Origin: a virus
DNA length: 45,114 nucleotides
Direction: 5' to 3' (one strand)
Virus record (IMG/VR): IMGVR_UViG_3300028384_001190
Coordinates: 1 to 45,114 of that record
Shown here: positions 1 to 7,320 of the stretch, in pieces
Layout of the letters: each line of letters begins with the position of its first letter
Position numbering within the stretch: the first letter of the stretch is position 1
Notes under the pieces: model-generated
Told to the model about the DNA's origin: nothing
The model's input: only the letters and a program-made list of their open reading frames with translations
Databases searched by the model: none
Translations under genes and position numbers: made by a program

Positions 1-1
1 C

Positions 2-1609
2 TTTCATTTCGAGTTTCCACGATTTGAAGACACCATGTTGCTCCATTACCTCATAGACGAGAATCCCGGAGGGCATGGCCTCAAGCAACTTACACTCAAG
101 TTCACTCCTTTCGGCGACTACGAGAAACCAATGTATGAGTGGATTGATAACTATCGTAAGGAGCATGGCATACTCAAAGACCAATTCAACTGGGGAGATA
201 TTCCCTTTGATGTAATGAAAACTTATGCGGCAATGGATGCTTTGGCAACTTTTCTGCTTTACGAGAAGTTTGTCAAGATTAAGCAAAATCTAAAGCTAAA
301 GTGGGTATATGATAATATTCTTATACCAGGCACTCGTTTTCTGATTGATACGCAAGATAATGGTGTTCCATTTGATAAAAAGCGTTTATATATCGGTCAA
401 GAGGCTATGCAGAACGATATTGATGAAGCCATTGCAGCTCTTTACAAGAATGATAAGATAAGGAGGTTTGAAGAAATTAATGGAAAATCTTTTAATCCTA
501 ACAGCACTGTTCAGCTTCGTAGCTTATTATTTGATTACTTGGGTCTCAACCCAACTGGAAAGAAGACAGGTACGGGTGCGGATTCTACTGACGCGGAAGT
601 GCTCAAGGAACTCGCGCTTCAAAGCGATGTACCTCAACGGATCTTGGATATCAGACAAAAATCTAAAATCAAAAATACTTATTTGGACAAGATCATACCT
701 CAACTGGATAGAGATTCTCGACTTAGGACGGGCTTTAATTTGCATGGTACTACTAGCGGCCGTCTCAGCTCTAGTGGTAAACTTAATATGCAGCAGTTGC
801 CTCGTGATAATCCTACCGTAAAAGGTTGTATAAAAGCAGCCCCCGGACATAAGATTGTTGCTATGGACTTGACAACTGCCGAGGTGTATGTTGCCGCAAT
901 ACTAGCGGAAGACAAAGCACTTATGAATGTATTTAAGTCTGGAGGTAACTTTCACAGTACAATTGCTCACAAAGTATTCAATCTTCCTTGTGAAGTAGAG
1001 GAGGTGGCAGAGCTATACCCAGATCGTCGTCAAGCGGCAAAAGCAGTAACCTTTGGCATTATGTATGGTGCTGGACCTGCAAAGATATCAGAACAGGTTA
1101 CTAAAGATAGCGGTAAATATTTTTCTAAGCAGGAAGCCGCAGAAACAATTAATGATTATTTCAAGACGTTTCACAAGTTAAGAAAGTGGATTGATGATAA
1201 TCAAAAGTTTATCGAGCATAATGGCTTTATCTACAGCTTTTATGGTCGTAAAAGGAGGTTACCAAATGTTGCGAGTTCCGATGCGGGCATCAGAAGTCAT
1301 AGCATTCGTTCTGGTCTTAATTTTTTGGTACAGTCCGCTGCTAGCGATATTAACTTACTTGGTGCCATAGATATGGGCGCTTATATCAAAGCAAATAACA
1401 TGAAGTCTCGAATCTTTGCACTTGTGCATGACTCGATTCTCGCAGAAGTTCCAGAAGAGGAAATTGACCATTATTGCGAAAAGCTACTCCACTTTGTCCA
1501 AATGGACAGAGGACTTACTATACCAGGTGCTCCCGTTGGGTGTGACTTTGAGATTGACGAAGACTATTCCATGGGCAAGTTCGCTAAAATGTATGGCACT
1601 GACATATAG
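2..1609 (+). CDS. polA: DNA polymerase I family (family A) polymerase, 5' truncated by the window
   Basis: Replicative or repair DNA polymerase of the phage. The reading frame is open to the left edge, with coding sequence before the first internal Met at 35, so the true start lies outside. What remains is the end of the 3'-5' exonuclease domain (EDTMLLHYLIDEN, then HGLKQL, then a YAAMDALAT segment carrying the last exonuclease Asp) followed by the complete polymerase domain. Visible motifs, in order, are TSGRLSSSGKLNMQQLPR, motif A in the unusual form MDLTTAEVYVAA instead of DYSQIELR, motif B RRQAAKAVTFGIMYG and motif C LVHDS. The residue matching E. coli Phe762 is Phe. The 3' end overlaps the next gene. 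The family is certain. I do not know whether this polymerase is the sole replicase, and the motif A variant belongs to a phage-specific subgroup rather than to the bacterial enzyme. Confidence 0.96.
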   Translation, partial: FHFEFPRFEDTMLLHYLIDENPGGHGLKQLTLKFTPFGDYEKPMYEWIDNYRKEHGILKDQFNWGDIPFDVMKTYAAMDALATFLLYEKFVKIKQNLKLKWVYDNILIPGTRFLIDTQDNGVPFDKKRLYIGQEAMQNDIDEAIAALYKNDKIRRFEEINGKSFNPNSTVQLRSLLFDYLGLNPTGKKTGTGADSTDAEVLKELALQSDVPQRILDIRQKSKIKNTYLDKIIPQLDRDSRLRTGFNLHGTTSGRLSSSGKLNMQQLPRDNPTVKGCIKAAPGHKIVAMDLTTAEVYVAAILAEDKALMNVFKSGGNFHSTIAHKVFNLPCEVEEVAELYPDRRQAAKAVTFGIMYGAGPAKISEQVTKDSGKYFSKQEAAETINDYFKTFHKLRKWIDDNQKFIEHNGFIYSFYGRKRRLPNVASSDAGIRSHSIRSGLNFLVQSAASDINLLGAIDMGAYIKANNMKSRIFALVHDSILAEVPEEEIDHYCEKLLHFVQMDRGLTIPGAPVGCDFEIDEDYSMGKFAKMYGTDI

Positions 1610-2022
1610 TAAACTAAATAAAATAAAGTTTCCAATCTATGAAATGCCGTCAGATAATTGGAGCAAAGCCGATGGCTTGCTCTTTCTTGATGATAAGATT
1701 GTAGACGATAAAAATCAGAGCGGGGACACATTGGGTCTTCGCAGACTACAAACACCATAAGTGTTTTATTGATACGAATGGTACACCGTTCAAATATGAA
1801 AAAACTCAATGGTGTAGTCTGAAATATCATCGTATCAAGAGTGTAAGTAAAAAAGATGATTTTAGTCTGCTTTACTTACAGGGAGTCAAGTTTCCCTTTG
1901 TGGTTCCAAGACCTCCCGCTGACGAAATACGGTATGCTGGCATTTTATACTATGGCGTGCATCCGTGGACATTATATGAGTACTCTGAAACATCCTTGAA
2001 GGACACTCGCAGAAAAGTATAA
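1593..2022 (+). CDS. Hypothetical protein of about 142 residues, split by an apparent +1 frameshift
   Basis: Two adjacent frames make one protein. The first frame starts at ATG 1593, inside the end of the polymerase gene, or at ATG 1644, and encodes MPSDNWSKADGLLFLDD and onward. It then runs out of sense and stops at 1760. The second frame is closed by a stop at 1702-1704 and then reads through to TAA at 2020-2022. It has no ATG, GTG or TTG near its beginning, so it cannot easily start alone. Omitting one G from the GGGG run at 1722-1725 joins them smoothly (DKNQSG followed by THWVFADYKHHKCF). The joined product is hydrophilic with aromatic patches (KYEKTQWCSLKYHR, YYGVHPWTLYEY) and no motif I recognise. 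The break may be a sequencing or assembly error, a true mutation, or a programmed shift. The C-terminal half looks selected as protein. Confidence 0.6.
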
Positions 2023-2028
2023 GGAATT

Positions 2029-2688
2029 ATGGGAAAACGTAGTAAAACCCTCGCAGGCGCTAACCTCGACCTGCAACAAATTGAACCCTTGACACATAAC
2101 CAGCTCAAAGCATTTGAGAGCGAGAAAAACCTGGTGCTGCATGGAGTAGCCGGAACAGGTAAAACATTTATCTCATGTTATCTAGCATTTGATGACATGA
2201 TAAAGCAAGAGTACCAAAAGTTAGTAATTATTCGCAGTGCCGTCTCTACACGGGATATTGGCTTTCTGCCGGGGAATGAGAAAGAAAAAGCACACGTCTA
2301 TGAAGAACCTTACAAAGATATTTGTATTGAGTTGTTTCAGAGAGGCGATGCTTACGAGATACTCAAAACTAAAGGTTTAGTGCATTTTATGACTACTTCG
2401 TTTGTGCGGGGTGTAACTCTACGAAATGCTACAATACTCATTGATGAGTGCCAGAATATGACATTTCATGAGCTGGATTCAATCATTACACGAGTAGGCC
2501 AGGGATGTAGAGTAATCTTCTGTGGGGACTTCCGACAGTCTGATCTACGAACTAATGGACTGAAGGATTTTATTCGGATACTGAAAGCAATGGATAGCTT
2601 TGATCTCGTAGACTTTGAGATTCAAGACATTGTTCGCAGTAATTTTGTTAAATCTTACATAACCGCAAAAACGGAATTAGGTTTATGA
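2029..2688 (+). CDS. phoH: PhoH-like P-loop ATPase
   Basis: PhoH-family NTPase, one of the commonest auxiliary genes of marine phages. Its exact role in infection is unsettled, with phosphate stress and RNA metabolism both proposed. The 219-residue protein has a Walker A motif GVAGTGKT at residues 39-46, an arginine-containing [14 protein letters not shown] stretch typical of PhoH at about 69-82, a Walker B ILIDECQN around residues 136-143, and a sensor-like [11 protein letters not shown]. This is the helicase-like single-domain form with no KH or PIN domain. ATG 2029 follows a GGAATT-type ribosome site. The TGA stop overlaps the ATG of isocitrate lyase (ATGA at 2685-2688), which implies translational coupling and places PhoH in the same transcript as the metabolic cassette. 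Confidence 0.95.
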   Translation: MGKRSKTLAGANLDLQQIEPLTHNQLKAFESEKNLVLHGVAGTGKTFISCYLAFDDMIKQEYQKLVIIRSAVSTRDIGFLPGNEKEKAHVYEEPYKDICIELFQRGDAYEILKTKGLVHFMTTSFVRGVTLRNATILIDECQNMTFHELDSIITRVGQGCRVIFCGDFRQSDLRTNGLKDFIRILKAMDSFDLVDFEIQDIVRSNFVKSYITAKTELGL

Positions 2689-3917
2689 GAAAGAAAAGAG
2701 ATTATGCCCCAGAAGTAGTAGATAAGCTCCGGGGCACACAACACATCGAGCATACTATTGCTCAAGATATGGCTAAAAAGATGCGTATGCTTCTTGCTAC
2801 GAATCCTTATATCCATACATTTGGAGCTTACAATGGACAGCAAGCAGTTCAACACGTTAAAGCAGGCTTACAAGCCATCTATTGTTCAGGCTGGCAGGTT
2901 GCTGCTGCAGCCAACACGTCTAATGAAGTATACCCAGATCAGTCTCTCTATCCAGTGGATTCTGTTCCAACTGTGGTGCGTAACATCAATAACGCATTTC
3001 GCAGGCAAGACCAGATTGAATATGCAGAGACGGGGAACGGTTTTGCATTCGCACCGATCATTGCTGATGCGGAAGCGGGCTTTGGAGGAGTATTAAATAG
3101 CTATGAGCTGGCACGAAATCTCATCGAAGCAGGGGCGGCAGGAGTCCACTTTGAAGACCAACTCTCCTCCGCCAAAAAGTGTGGACATCTCGGAGGGAAA
3201 GTTCTTATTCCTCTTAGTGATGCCATTCGTAATCTTAACGCTGCTCGTCTCGCTGCTGATGTTTGTGGAACAGAGACACTCATTATTGCGAGAACAGACG
3301 CAGAGAGCGCACAACTACTCAGCAGCGATTATTGCTCAGCGGATCGGAAGTGGATACGTAGAAGCTCTCAAGCAGGAGCAAGCGTCCCAAATAGAACGTC
3401 AGACGGATTCTGGCAGATCAACGGAGGTCTTGAAATGGGATGTGAGCGAGGTGCCGCCTATGCCGAATACGCAGACCTCGTGTGGTGTGAAACCAGCAAA
3501 CCCTGTCTCAAAGAGGCTCGGCGCTTCGCCGACGCAGTTAAAGGCTCTTGCCCCGAGGCAATGCTAGCATATAACTGCTCTCCTAGCTTTAACTGGAAGA
3601 AAACAATACCCGGAGACCAAGAACTCCAGGACTTTCAAATGGAACTAGGTCGTATGGGCTTTAAGTTTCAATTTATTACACTTGGGGGATTTCACAGCAC
3701 AAACTTTGCGGTATTCAACTTTGCACGACAATATAAGCATCAAGGAATGCTTGCGTATAGTGACTTGCAAGAAGGAGAGTTCCGAGCAGAAGAGTTTGGG
3801 TATACATCAACAAAACATCAACGAGAAGTTGGAGTAGGTTATTTCGATGAAATTACGAAAGCACTCGGCGGGTCTACAGAAGCTCTCAAAGACTCTACGG
3901 AATCCGCACAATTTTAA
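2685..3917 (+). CDS. aceA: Isocitrate lyase (glyoxylate shunt enzyme)
   Basis: Cleaves isocitrate to succinate and glyoxylate, bypassing the two decarboxylating TCA steps; cytosolic. The 410-residue length is close to AceA (about 430) and far from the roughly 290-residue methylisocitrate lyases. Motifs in order are [10 protein letters not shown] (W70), [25 protein letters not shown] (D128), the family signature KKCGHLGGK with C166 as the expected catalytic Cys, [41 protein letters not shown] and the C-terminal STESAQF. The D128 to C166 spacing of 38 equals that between D153 and C191 in the Mycobacterium tuberculosis enzyme. Relative to E. coli AceA there is an insertion of about 8 residues before NRTSDGFW, but the conserved Arg of that loop is kept. 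It is translationally coupled to phoH by ATGA. No malate synthase is present in this window, so glyoxylate would rely on host enzymes. Confidence 0.96.
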   Translation: MRKKRDYAPEVVDKLRGTQHIEHTIAQDMAKKMRMLLATNPYIHTFGAYNGQQAVQHVKAGLQAIYCSGWQVAAAANTSNEVYPDQSLYPVDSVPTVVRNINNAFRRQDQIEYAETGNGFAFAPIIADAEAGFGGVLNSYELARNLIEAGAAGVHFEDQLSSAKKCGHLGGKVLIPLSDAIRNLNAARLAADVCGTETLIIARTDAESAQLLSSDYCSADRKWIRRSSQAGASVPNRTSDGFWQINGGLEMGCERGAAYAEYADLVWCETSKPCLKEARRFADAVKGSCPEAMLAYNCSPSFNWKKTIPGDQELQDFQMELGRMGFKFQFITLGGFHSTNFAVFNFARQYKHQGMLAYSDLQEGEFRAEEFGYTSTKHQREVGVGYFDEITKALGGSTEALKDSTESAQF

Positions 3918-4170
3918 ATACTTTATACCCCTACTTCTCGTAGGGTGTACAACAGTAGAAGACGATAGAATATGTTTAGATTGGGGACATTATCCTGTAG
4001 TAGAGGAAAGATGTATTCCACTTTATGGTAATGTAATTTGCACTACCGAAGAAACCACCAGATACTGGTGTAAACTTTATGAGGAAAAAGATGAAAAGAT
4101 TAGTAGCAGTAACAATCGCTTTAACATCTACGATCGCATGGGCAGACGATCGGTTTCAAGATATTCGTAA
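3847..4170 (+). CDS. Small Cys-rich predicted lipoprotein
   Basis: A 107-residue protein of unknown function. The N-terminus is basic ([15 protein letters not shown]), followed by a short hydrophobic core and a lipobox-like LLLVGC at residues 29-34, so Cys34 would be the lipidated residue after signal peptidase II cleavage. The mature part has regularly spaced cysteines ([30 protein letters not shown]), which suggests an exported protein stabilised by disulfides. The only usual start codon in frame is ATG 3847, which overlaps the end of isocitrate lyase by 71 bases and makes an unusually long n-region of about 24 residues. The last 80 bases overlap the cytochrome gene. It sits between a cytosolic enzyme and an exported cytochrome. 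It could be part of the respiratory cassette, or a superinfection or lysis lipoprotein. Function is not assigned. Confidence 0.65.
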   Translation: MKLRKHSAGLQKLSKTLRNPHNFKYFIPLLLVGCTTVEDDRICLDWGHYPVVEERCIPLYGNVICTTEETTRYWCKLYEEKDEKISSSNNRFNIYDRMGRRSVSRYS

Positions 4171-4399
4171 GCCTTGGGTACAGTGTGCAGCTTGCCACGG
4201 TGCAGAAGGTCAAGGAGGCATCGGCCCTACACTTGCAGGACAGTCTGCTGATGATATTATCAGCAAGCTACTTACATATAAAGCAGGAACTCCTGTTGGT
4301 CCGCAATCTGCTATGATGTACCCTGTAGCAAAGAGCCTTACTGATGGACAAATCGGCACTATTGGTGTATTTGTTCAAGAGGGCTTTCCGGAGAAGTAA
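4091..4399 (+). CDS. Exported class I c-type cytochrome, single heme
   Basis: Small periplasmic electron carrier. ATG 4091 is chosen over ATG 4079 because a GAGG ribosome site at 4081-4084 is correctly spaced from it. The product is then 102 residues: a Sec signal ([18 protein letters not shown], predicted cleavage before DD), a single heme c site CAACH, a GIGPTLAGQ loop, and a Met-containing MMYPVAKSLTDGQI segment that resembles the distal-ligand region of cytochrome c553/c4-type domains. Heme attachment would need the host Ccm machinery. The TAA stop directly abuts the alternative oxidase start (TAAATG). Class I cytochromes shuttle electrons from the bc1 complex or other donors to terminal oxidases, but this one's partner is not evident from sequence. 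A phage-borne cytochrome c is unusual. Confidence 0.92.
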   Translation: MKRLVAVTIALTSTIAWADDRFQDIRKPWVQCAACHGAEGQGGIGPTLAGQSADDIISKLLTYKAGTPVGPQSAMMYPVAKSLTDGQIGTIGVFVQEGFPEK

Positions 4400-4981
4400 A
4401 TGAGTGATTTTTTCGCTAAATCTATGACAAAGTTCTTTCGCTTTACGGCGGACACGTTCTTTAGACAGCGATATGGGCATCGAGCAGTAGTTCTGGAGAC
4501 CGTGGCAGGTGTGCCTGGTATGATTGCAGGGATGCTCTCTCATTTTGCAAGTCTTCGTACTCTCAAACGAGGGTATGGGACTAAAATACATCATATGCTT
4601 GAAGAAGCAGAAAATGAAAGAAAACATCTAATCTTTGTGCTACATATAACAAAGCCTACATCGCTAGAAAGAGGCATAATTATAGTAGCACAAATGATGT
4701 TTTCTATGTTTTATCTAGCATTATATATGCTTTCGCAGAGAACTGCACATCGTATGATTGGCTACTTTGAAGAAGAAGCAGTAGTAAGTTATACAGATTA
4801 CATAAAACAGATAGACGAAGGGCATATAGAAGATGTACCTGCTCCTCTCGCCGCTATCGAATACTATGGACTACCAGATACGGCAACACTACGAGATATG
4901 TTGCACTGTATTCGTGAAGATGAACGTAAACACAGCATTTTGAATCATAGGTACGCAGATCGTGAAAGCAGTACTCTCTAA
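4400..4981 (+). CDS. aox: Alternative oxidase (di-iron ubiquinol oxidase)
   Basis: Monotopic membrane enzyme that oxidises ubiquinol and reduces oxygen to water without pumping protons. All six di-iron ligands expected from the family are present in 193 residues: E33 in VVLETVAGVPGM, E73 and H76 in EAENERKHL, E124 in GYFEEEAVVSYT, and E175 and H178 in IREDERKH. Spacings match those of the trypanosomal oxidase closely. The context (TFFRQRYGHRAVVLET, RTAHRMIGYFEEEA, VPAPLAAIEYYGLP) resembles proteobacterial alternative oxidase more than the plastoquinol oxidase (PTOX) already known in cyanophages. The last helix motif reads DERKHSILNH rather than the usual DEAHH form, a divergence that keeps the ligands. 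GGAGA precedes the start. It overlaps the helicase gene by 20 bases and is in one transcript with the cytochrome and isocitrate lyase. Confidence 0.95.
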   Translation: MSDFFAKSMTKFFRFTADTFFRQRYGHRAVVLETVAGVPGMIAGMLSHFASLRTLKRGYGTKIHHMLEEAENERKHLIFVLHITKPTSLERGIIIVAQMMFSMFYLALYMLSQRTAHRMIGYFEEEAVVSYTDYIKQIDEGHIEDVPAPLAAIEYYGLPDTATLRDMLHCIREDERKHSILNHRYADRESSTL

Positions 4982-6245
4982 TCGTATTTTTATGGAAGTA
5001 ACTCCAGAGTTGAAGAAAAAGCTCTCGGATGAACTCACCTATAAAATACCACCACAGAATCCAAATGACCCTCCACAGATCATCAAAAATCTGCAGCGGG
5101 TGCGCGAAAACCTGGTATCAATACCAATCGGACGAACAGACCTCATTCCAGACGATTACGAGATCGTAGAGAAGCGTCTGAATATTCCTGCCGATTTTCC
5201 AGAGTTTGCGTTTGAGCTACGGCCAAGTCAGCAGGAGGTCTATGACGCTCTTGAGGACAACTGTATCATCAACGCTTGGGTAAGTTGGGGCAAAACATTT
5301 ACGGGTCTCGCAATTGCGGGAAAACTAGGGCAAAAAACACTTGTGGTAACCCACACAGTCCCACTACGAAATCAGTGGGCAAAAGAAGTGGAGAAAGTTT
5401 ATGGAATTAGACCAGGTATTATTGGTAGCGGCAGTTTTGACACCGATGCTCCTATTTGTATTGGCAATACCCAAACTCTTTATAGAAACATTGATAAAAT
5501 TAGGAAAGAGTTTGGCACGATTATTTTAGATGAGATGCACCATGTCTCGTCTCCCACTTTCGCTAAAATTATTGATACTAGCCACGCTCGCTATAAAATC
5601 GGGCTTTCTGGTACTATCGAACGCAAGGACGGAAAACACGTCGTCTTCCGTGACTACTTCAGCCCGAATATTTTCAAACCACCGAAAGAAAACTTCCTTA
5701 CCCCTAAAATCCATATCTACAGGTCAGAGGTACGATTTCCCGACGGAGCCAATATTCCTTGGGCAAAAAGAGTTAATGCAATTGCAAATAACGATGAATA
5801 TCGCCACTCCGTAGCAATGTTGGCGTCTGCATATGCAGCGAAAGGCCATAAAGTGCTCGTTGTGTCCGATCGAGTTCACTTTTTGAAGAGCTGCGCCGAA
5901 CTGACTGGTGAAAATTCTATATGTGTTACGGGTGAGGTAGCGCATGAGCAAAGAGAAACACTTATAAATGAAATACTACATGGAAACAAGAATGTTTTAT
6001 ACGGAACTCAAGCAATATTTAGTGAAGGCATCTCAGTCAATACTCTTAGCTGTCTTATTCTTGCTACTCCTATCAATAATGAGCCTCTTCTCACCCAGCT
6101 CATCGGTAGAGTTGTTCGTAAACATGATAATAAACGCGATCCAGTAATTATTGATATACACTTAAAAGGTAAAACAGCTCAGAGACAAGCTTCAAACAGA
6201 ATGGGGTATTATATGAAGCAAGGTTACTCCATTGAGCAGCTCTGA
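4962..6245 (+). CDS. SF2 DNA helicase, UvsW / T5 D10 type
   Basis: ATP-dependent DNA helicase probably acting on branched replication and recombination intermediates. GTG 4962 is preferred to ATG 4992 because the N-terminal MKAVLSNRIFMEV and the following ELTYKIPPQNPNDPP belong to the conserved N-domain of phage D10-like helicases. Motifs: Q-motif area LRPSQQEVYDAL; motif I AWVSWGKT (A105-T112, a phage-specific variant of AxxGxGKT); motif Ia VVTHTVPLRNQW; motif II DEMHH; motif III LSGTIERKDG; motifs V and VI TQAIFSEGISVN and QLIGRVVRKHD. Length of 427 fits the family. It overlaps the end of the oxidase gene by 20 bases, so the metabolic cassette is embedded in the replication operon rather than attached at its edge. 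A strong promoter follows immediately downstream. Confidence 0.92.
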   Translation: MKAVLSNRIFMEVTPELKKKLSDELTYKIPPQNPNDPPQIIKNLQRVRENLVSIPIGRTDLIPDDYEIVEKRLNIPADFPEFAFELRPSQQEVYDALEDNCIINAWVSWGKTFTGLAIAGKLGQKTLVVTHTVPLRNQWAKEVEKVYGIRPGIIGSGSFDTDAPICIGNTQTLYRNIDKIRKEFGTIILDEMHHVSSPTFAKIIDTSHARYKIGLSGTIERKDGKHVVFRDYFSPNIFKPPKENFLTPKIHIYRSEVRFPDGANIPWAKRVNAIANNDEYRHSVAMLASAYAAKGHKVLVVSDRVHFLKSCAELTGENSICVTGEVAHEQRETLINEILHGNKNVLYGTQAIFSEGISVNTLSCLILATPINNEPLLTQLIGRVVRKHDNKRDPVIIDIHLKGKTAQRQASNRMGYYMKQGYSIEQL

Positions 6246-6263
6246 AGCGTAGAAAAACAGTTC

Positions 6264-6292
6264 TTGACAAATAGTTCAAAGTAGAGTATAAT
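6264..6292 (+). promoter_or_regulatory. Consensus sigma70 promoter (TTGACA-N17-TATAAT)
   Basis: Perfect -35 TTGACA at 6264-6269, a 17-base spacer, and perfect -10 TATAAT at 6287-6292. It lies in the 47-base gap after the helicase gene and reads rightward into the single-strand binding protein, gp47/46, nuclease and Nrd genes. The next ATG (6293) begins on the base after the -10 box, upstream of the expected transcription start near 6299. This promoter therefore most plausibly serves the genes from 6694 onward. It suggests the host RNA polymerase with its main sigma factor transcribes this block. The sequence match is certain; activity is inferred. Confidence 0.85.
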
Positions 6293-6694
6293 ATGTTGTT
6301 ATATGATTGGAATAAGATATTTGATGTAACTAAAGGCAGCCCGTCTGCTATGTATCTTATCATTAAAATGTTGGTAAACAAAAGTATTCCTCGTAATAAA
6401 CACGATAAAATATATAAGTATATCAACACTGATTTCTCTGGAGACTGCTTCCTAGTTCATCCGGATATCCTCTTATACCACGCATATAAACACAGCTTCC
6501 GCGATATAGCCCAGTATATTGCGTTAGCTTCTTTGCGTCCGCTTGCGGACTATTACGCATCTGGGAAAACCACACTAGACCTTGATCTCTGTGAGATCAG
6601 TTTAGAATACTTTAAAGATAACAGTCTACTTCACATAGAAGAGGGTCAATTGCACTTTCTATATGAAGAAGTCAAACAGGAGAATATACACTAA
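6293..6694 (+). CDS. Conserved phage hypothetical protein
   Basis: A 133-residue protein of unknown function beginning MLLYDWNKIFDVTKGS. It has a basic middle (KSIPRNKHDKIYKYI), then DFSGDCFLVHPDILLYHAYKH and an acidic C-terminus, with no signal peptide or membrane segment. The same style of short protein, opening with DWNKI or similar and containing SGD-F-L-HPE, is my recollection of phage replication regions, but I cannot attach a function. The ATG abuts the -10 box of the promoter, so a transcript from that promoter would begin inside this gene. Full-length product would come from read-through of the upstream operon. The alternative in-frame start is ATG 6350. The stop overlaps the next start (TAATG at 6692-6696). 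Confidence 0.75.
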   Translation: MLLYDWNKIFDVTKGSPSAMYLIIKMLVNKSIPRNKHDKIYKYINTDFSGDCFLVHPDILLYHAYKHSFRDIAQYIALASLRPLADYYASGKTTLDLDLCEISLEYFKDNSLLHIEEGQLHFLYEEVKQENIH

Positions 6695-7320
6695 TGGCAC
6701 TATCATTTAATAAAGCCGCTGGCGGCGCTAAAAAATCATCAATCACTTCATACGCATACCGAGACGGAGACAACGAAGTTCGCTTGGTTGGAGACGTACT
6801 AGCACGTTACGTTTACTGGCTAGAAGGTAAGAACGGTAAGAACATTCCTTTCGAGTGCTTGTCTTTTGACCGCAATGAAGAGAGATTCAACAATCTTGAG
6901 AAAGATTGGGTTCGTGAGTACTATCCCGACCTGAAGTGTGGTTGGAGCTACGCAATGCAGTGCATTGACAATGGCGAAGTCAAAATTATAAATCTCAAGA
7001 AGAAGCTCTTCGAAGCTATTCTTACAGCAGCAGAAGACTTGGGCGATCCTACTGACCCAGAGACAGGCTGGGACGTTAAGTTTAAGCGTGTTAAAACTGG
7101 CCCTTTACCCTACAACGTAGAGTATCAGTTACAAGTCCTCAAGTGCAAGCAGCGTGCTCTCAGCGAAAGCGAAATGTCTGCAATTGCGGATCTGAAGTCT
7201 ATGGACGATGTTATGCCTCGACCAACTCCAGACGCACAAAAAACTCTTCTCGATGAGATTCGTGAAGATGCAGCGGGTGATATTGATGAGTCTTTAGAAG
7301 ACGAATTTAACTTGTCATGA
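6694..7320 (+). CDS. Single-stranded DNA-binding protein, T4 gp32-like
   Basis: Coats single-stranded DNA during replication and recombination and recruits partner enzymes. The 208-residue protein begins with a basic, alanine-rich segment (MALSFNKAAGGAKKSS), has a core with aromatic and basic residues (ARYVYWLEG, DPETGWDVKFKRVKTG) resembling the gp32 DNA-binding core, and ends in a strongly acidic tail (EIREDAAGDIDESLEDEF) typical of phage single-strand binding proteins. The typical zinc-binding cluster of T4 gp32 is not obvious. A GGAG ribosome site precedes ATG 6694. It is the first gene whose whole coding region lies downstream of the 6264 promoter, fitting the need for large amounts of this protein. 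The 3' end overlaps the gp47-like gene by four bases (ATGA). Confidence 0.82.
   Translation: MALSFNKAAGGAKKSSITSYAYRDGDNEVRLVGDVLARYVYWLEGKNGKNIPFECLSFDRNEERFNNLEKDWVREYYPDLKCGWSYAMQCIDNGEVKIINLKKKLFEAILTAAEDLGDPTDPETGWDVKFKRVKTGPLPYNVEYQLQVLKCKQRALSESEMSAIADLKSMDDVMPRPTPDAQKTLLDEIREDAAGDIDESLEDEFNLS

Noticed and set aside
3310-3420. Possible pair of compensating frameshifts producing the extra residues in isocitrate lyase
   Set aside because: Neither alternative frame gives a better match to the conserved loop of the family, so a real insertion is the simpler reading.
3103-3567. A 154-codon frame within the isocitrate lyase gene
   Set aside because: It overlaps the enzyme's catalytic core in another frame, has no ribosome site and its composition is not protein-like. 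The isocitrate lyase frame explains the region.
2685-3917. Methylisocitrate lyase or phosphoenolpyruvate mutase instead of isocitrate lyase
   Set aside because: The length of 410 residues, the KKCGH signature, [14 protein letters not shown] and the STESAQF end all fit AceA and not the shorter relatives.
6965-6992. TTGACA-N16-TATAAA inside the ssDNA-binding protein gene
   Set aside because: The match is good, but it lies in the middle of a coding region, with a 16-base spacer and no gene start close behind it. It could be chance in AT-rich DNA, so it is not listed as a promoter.
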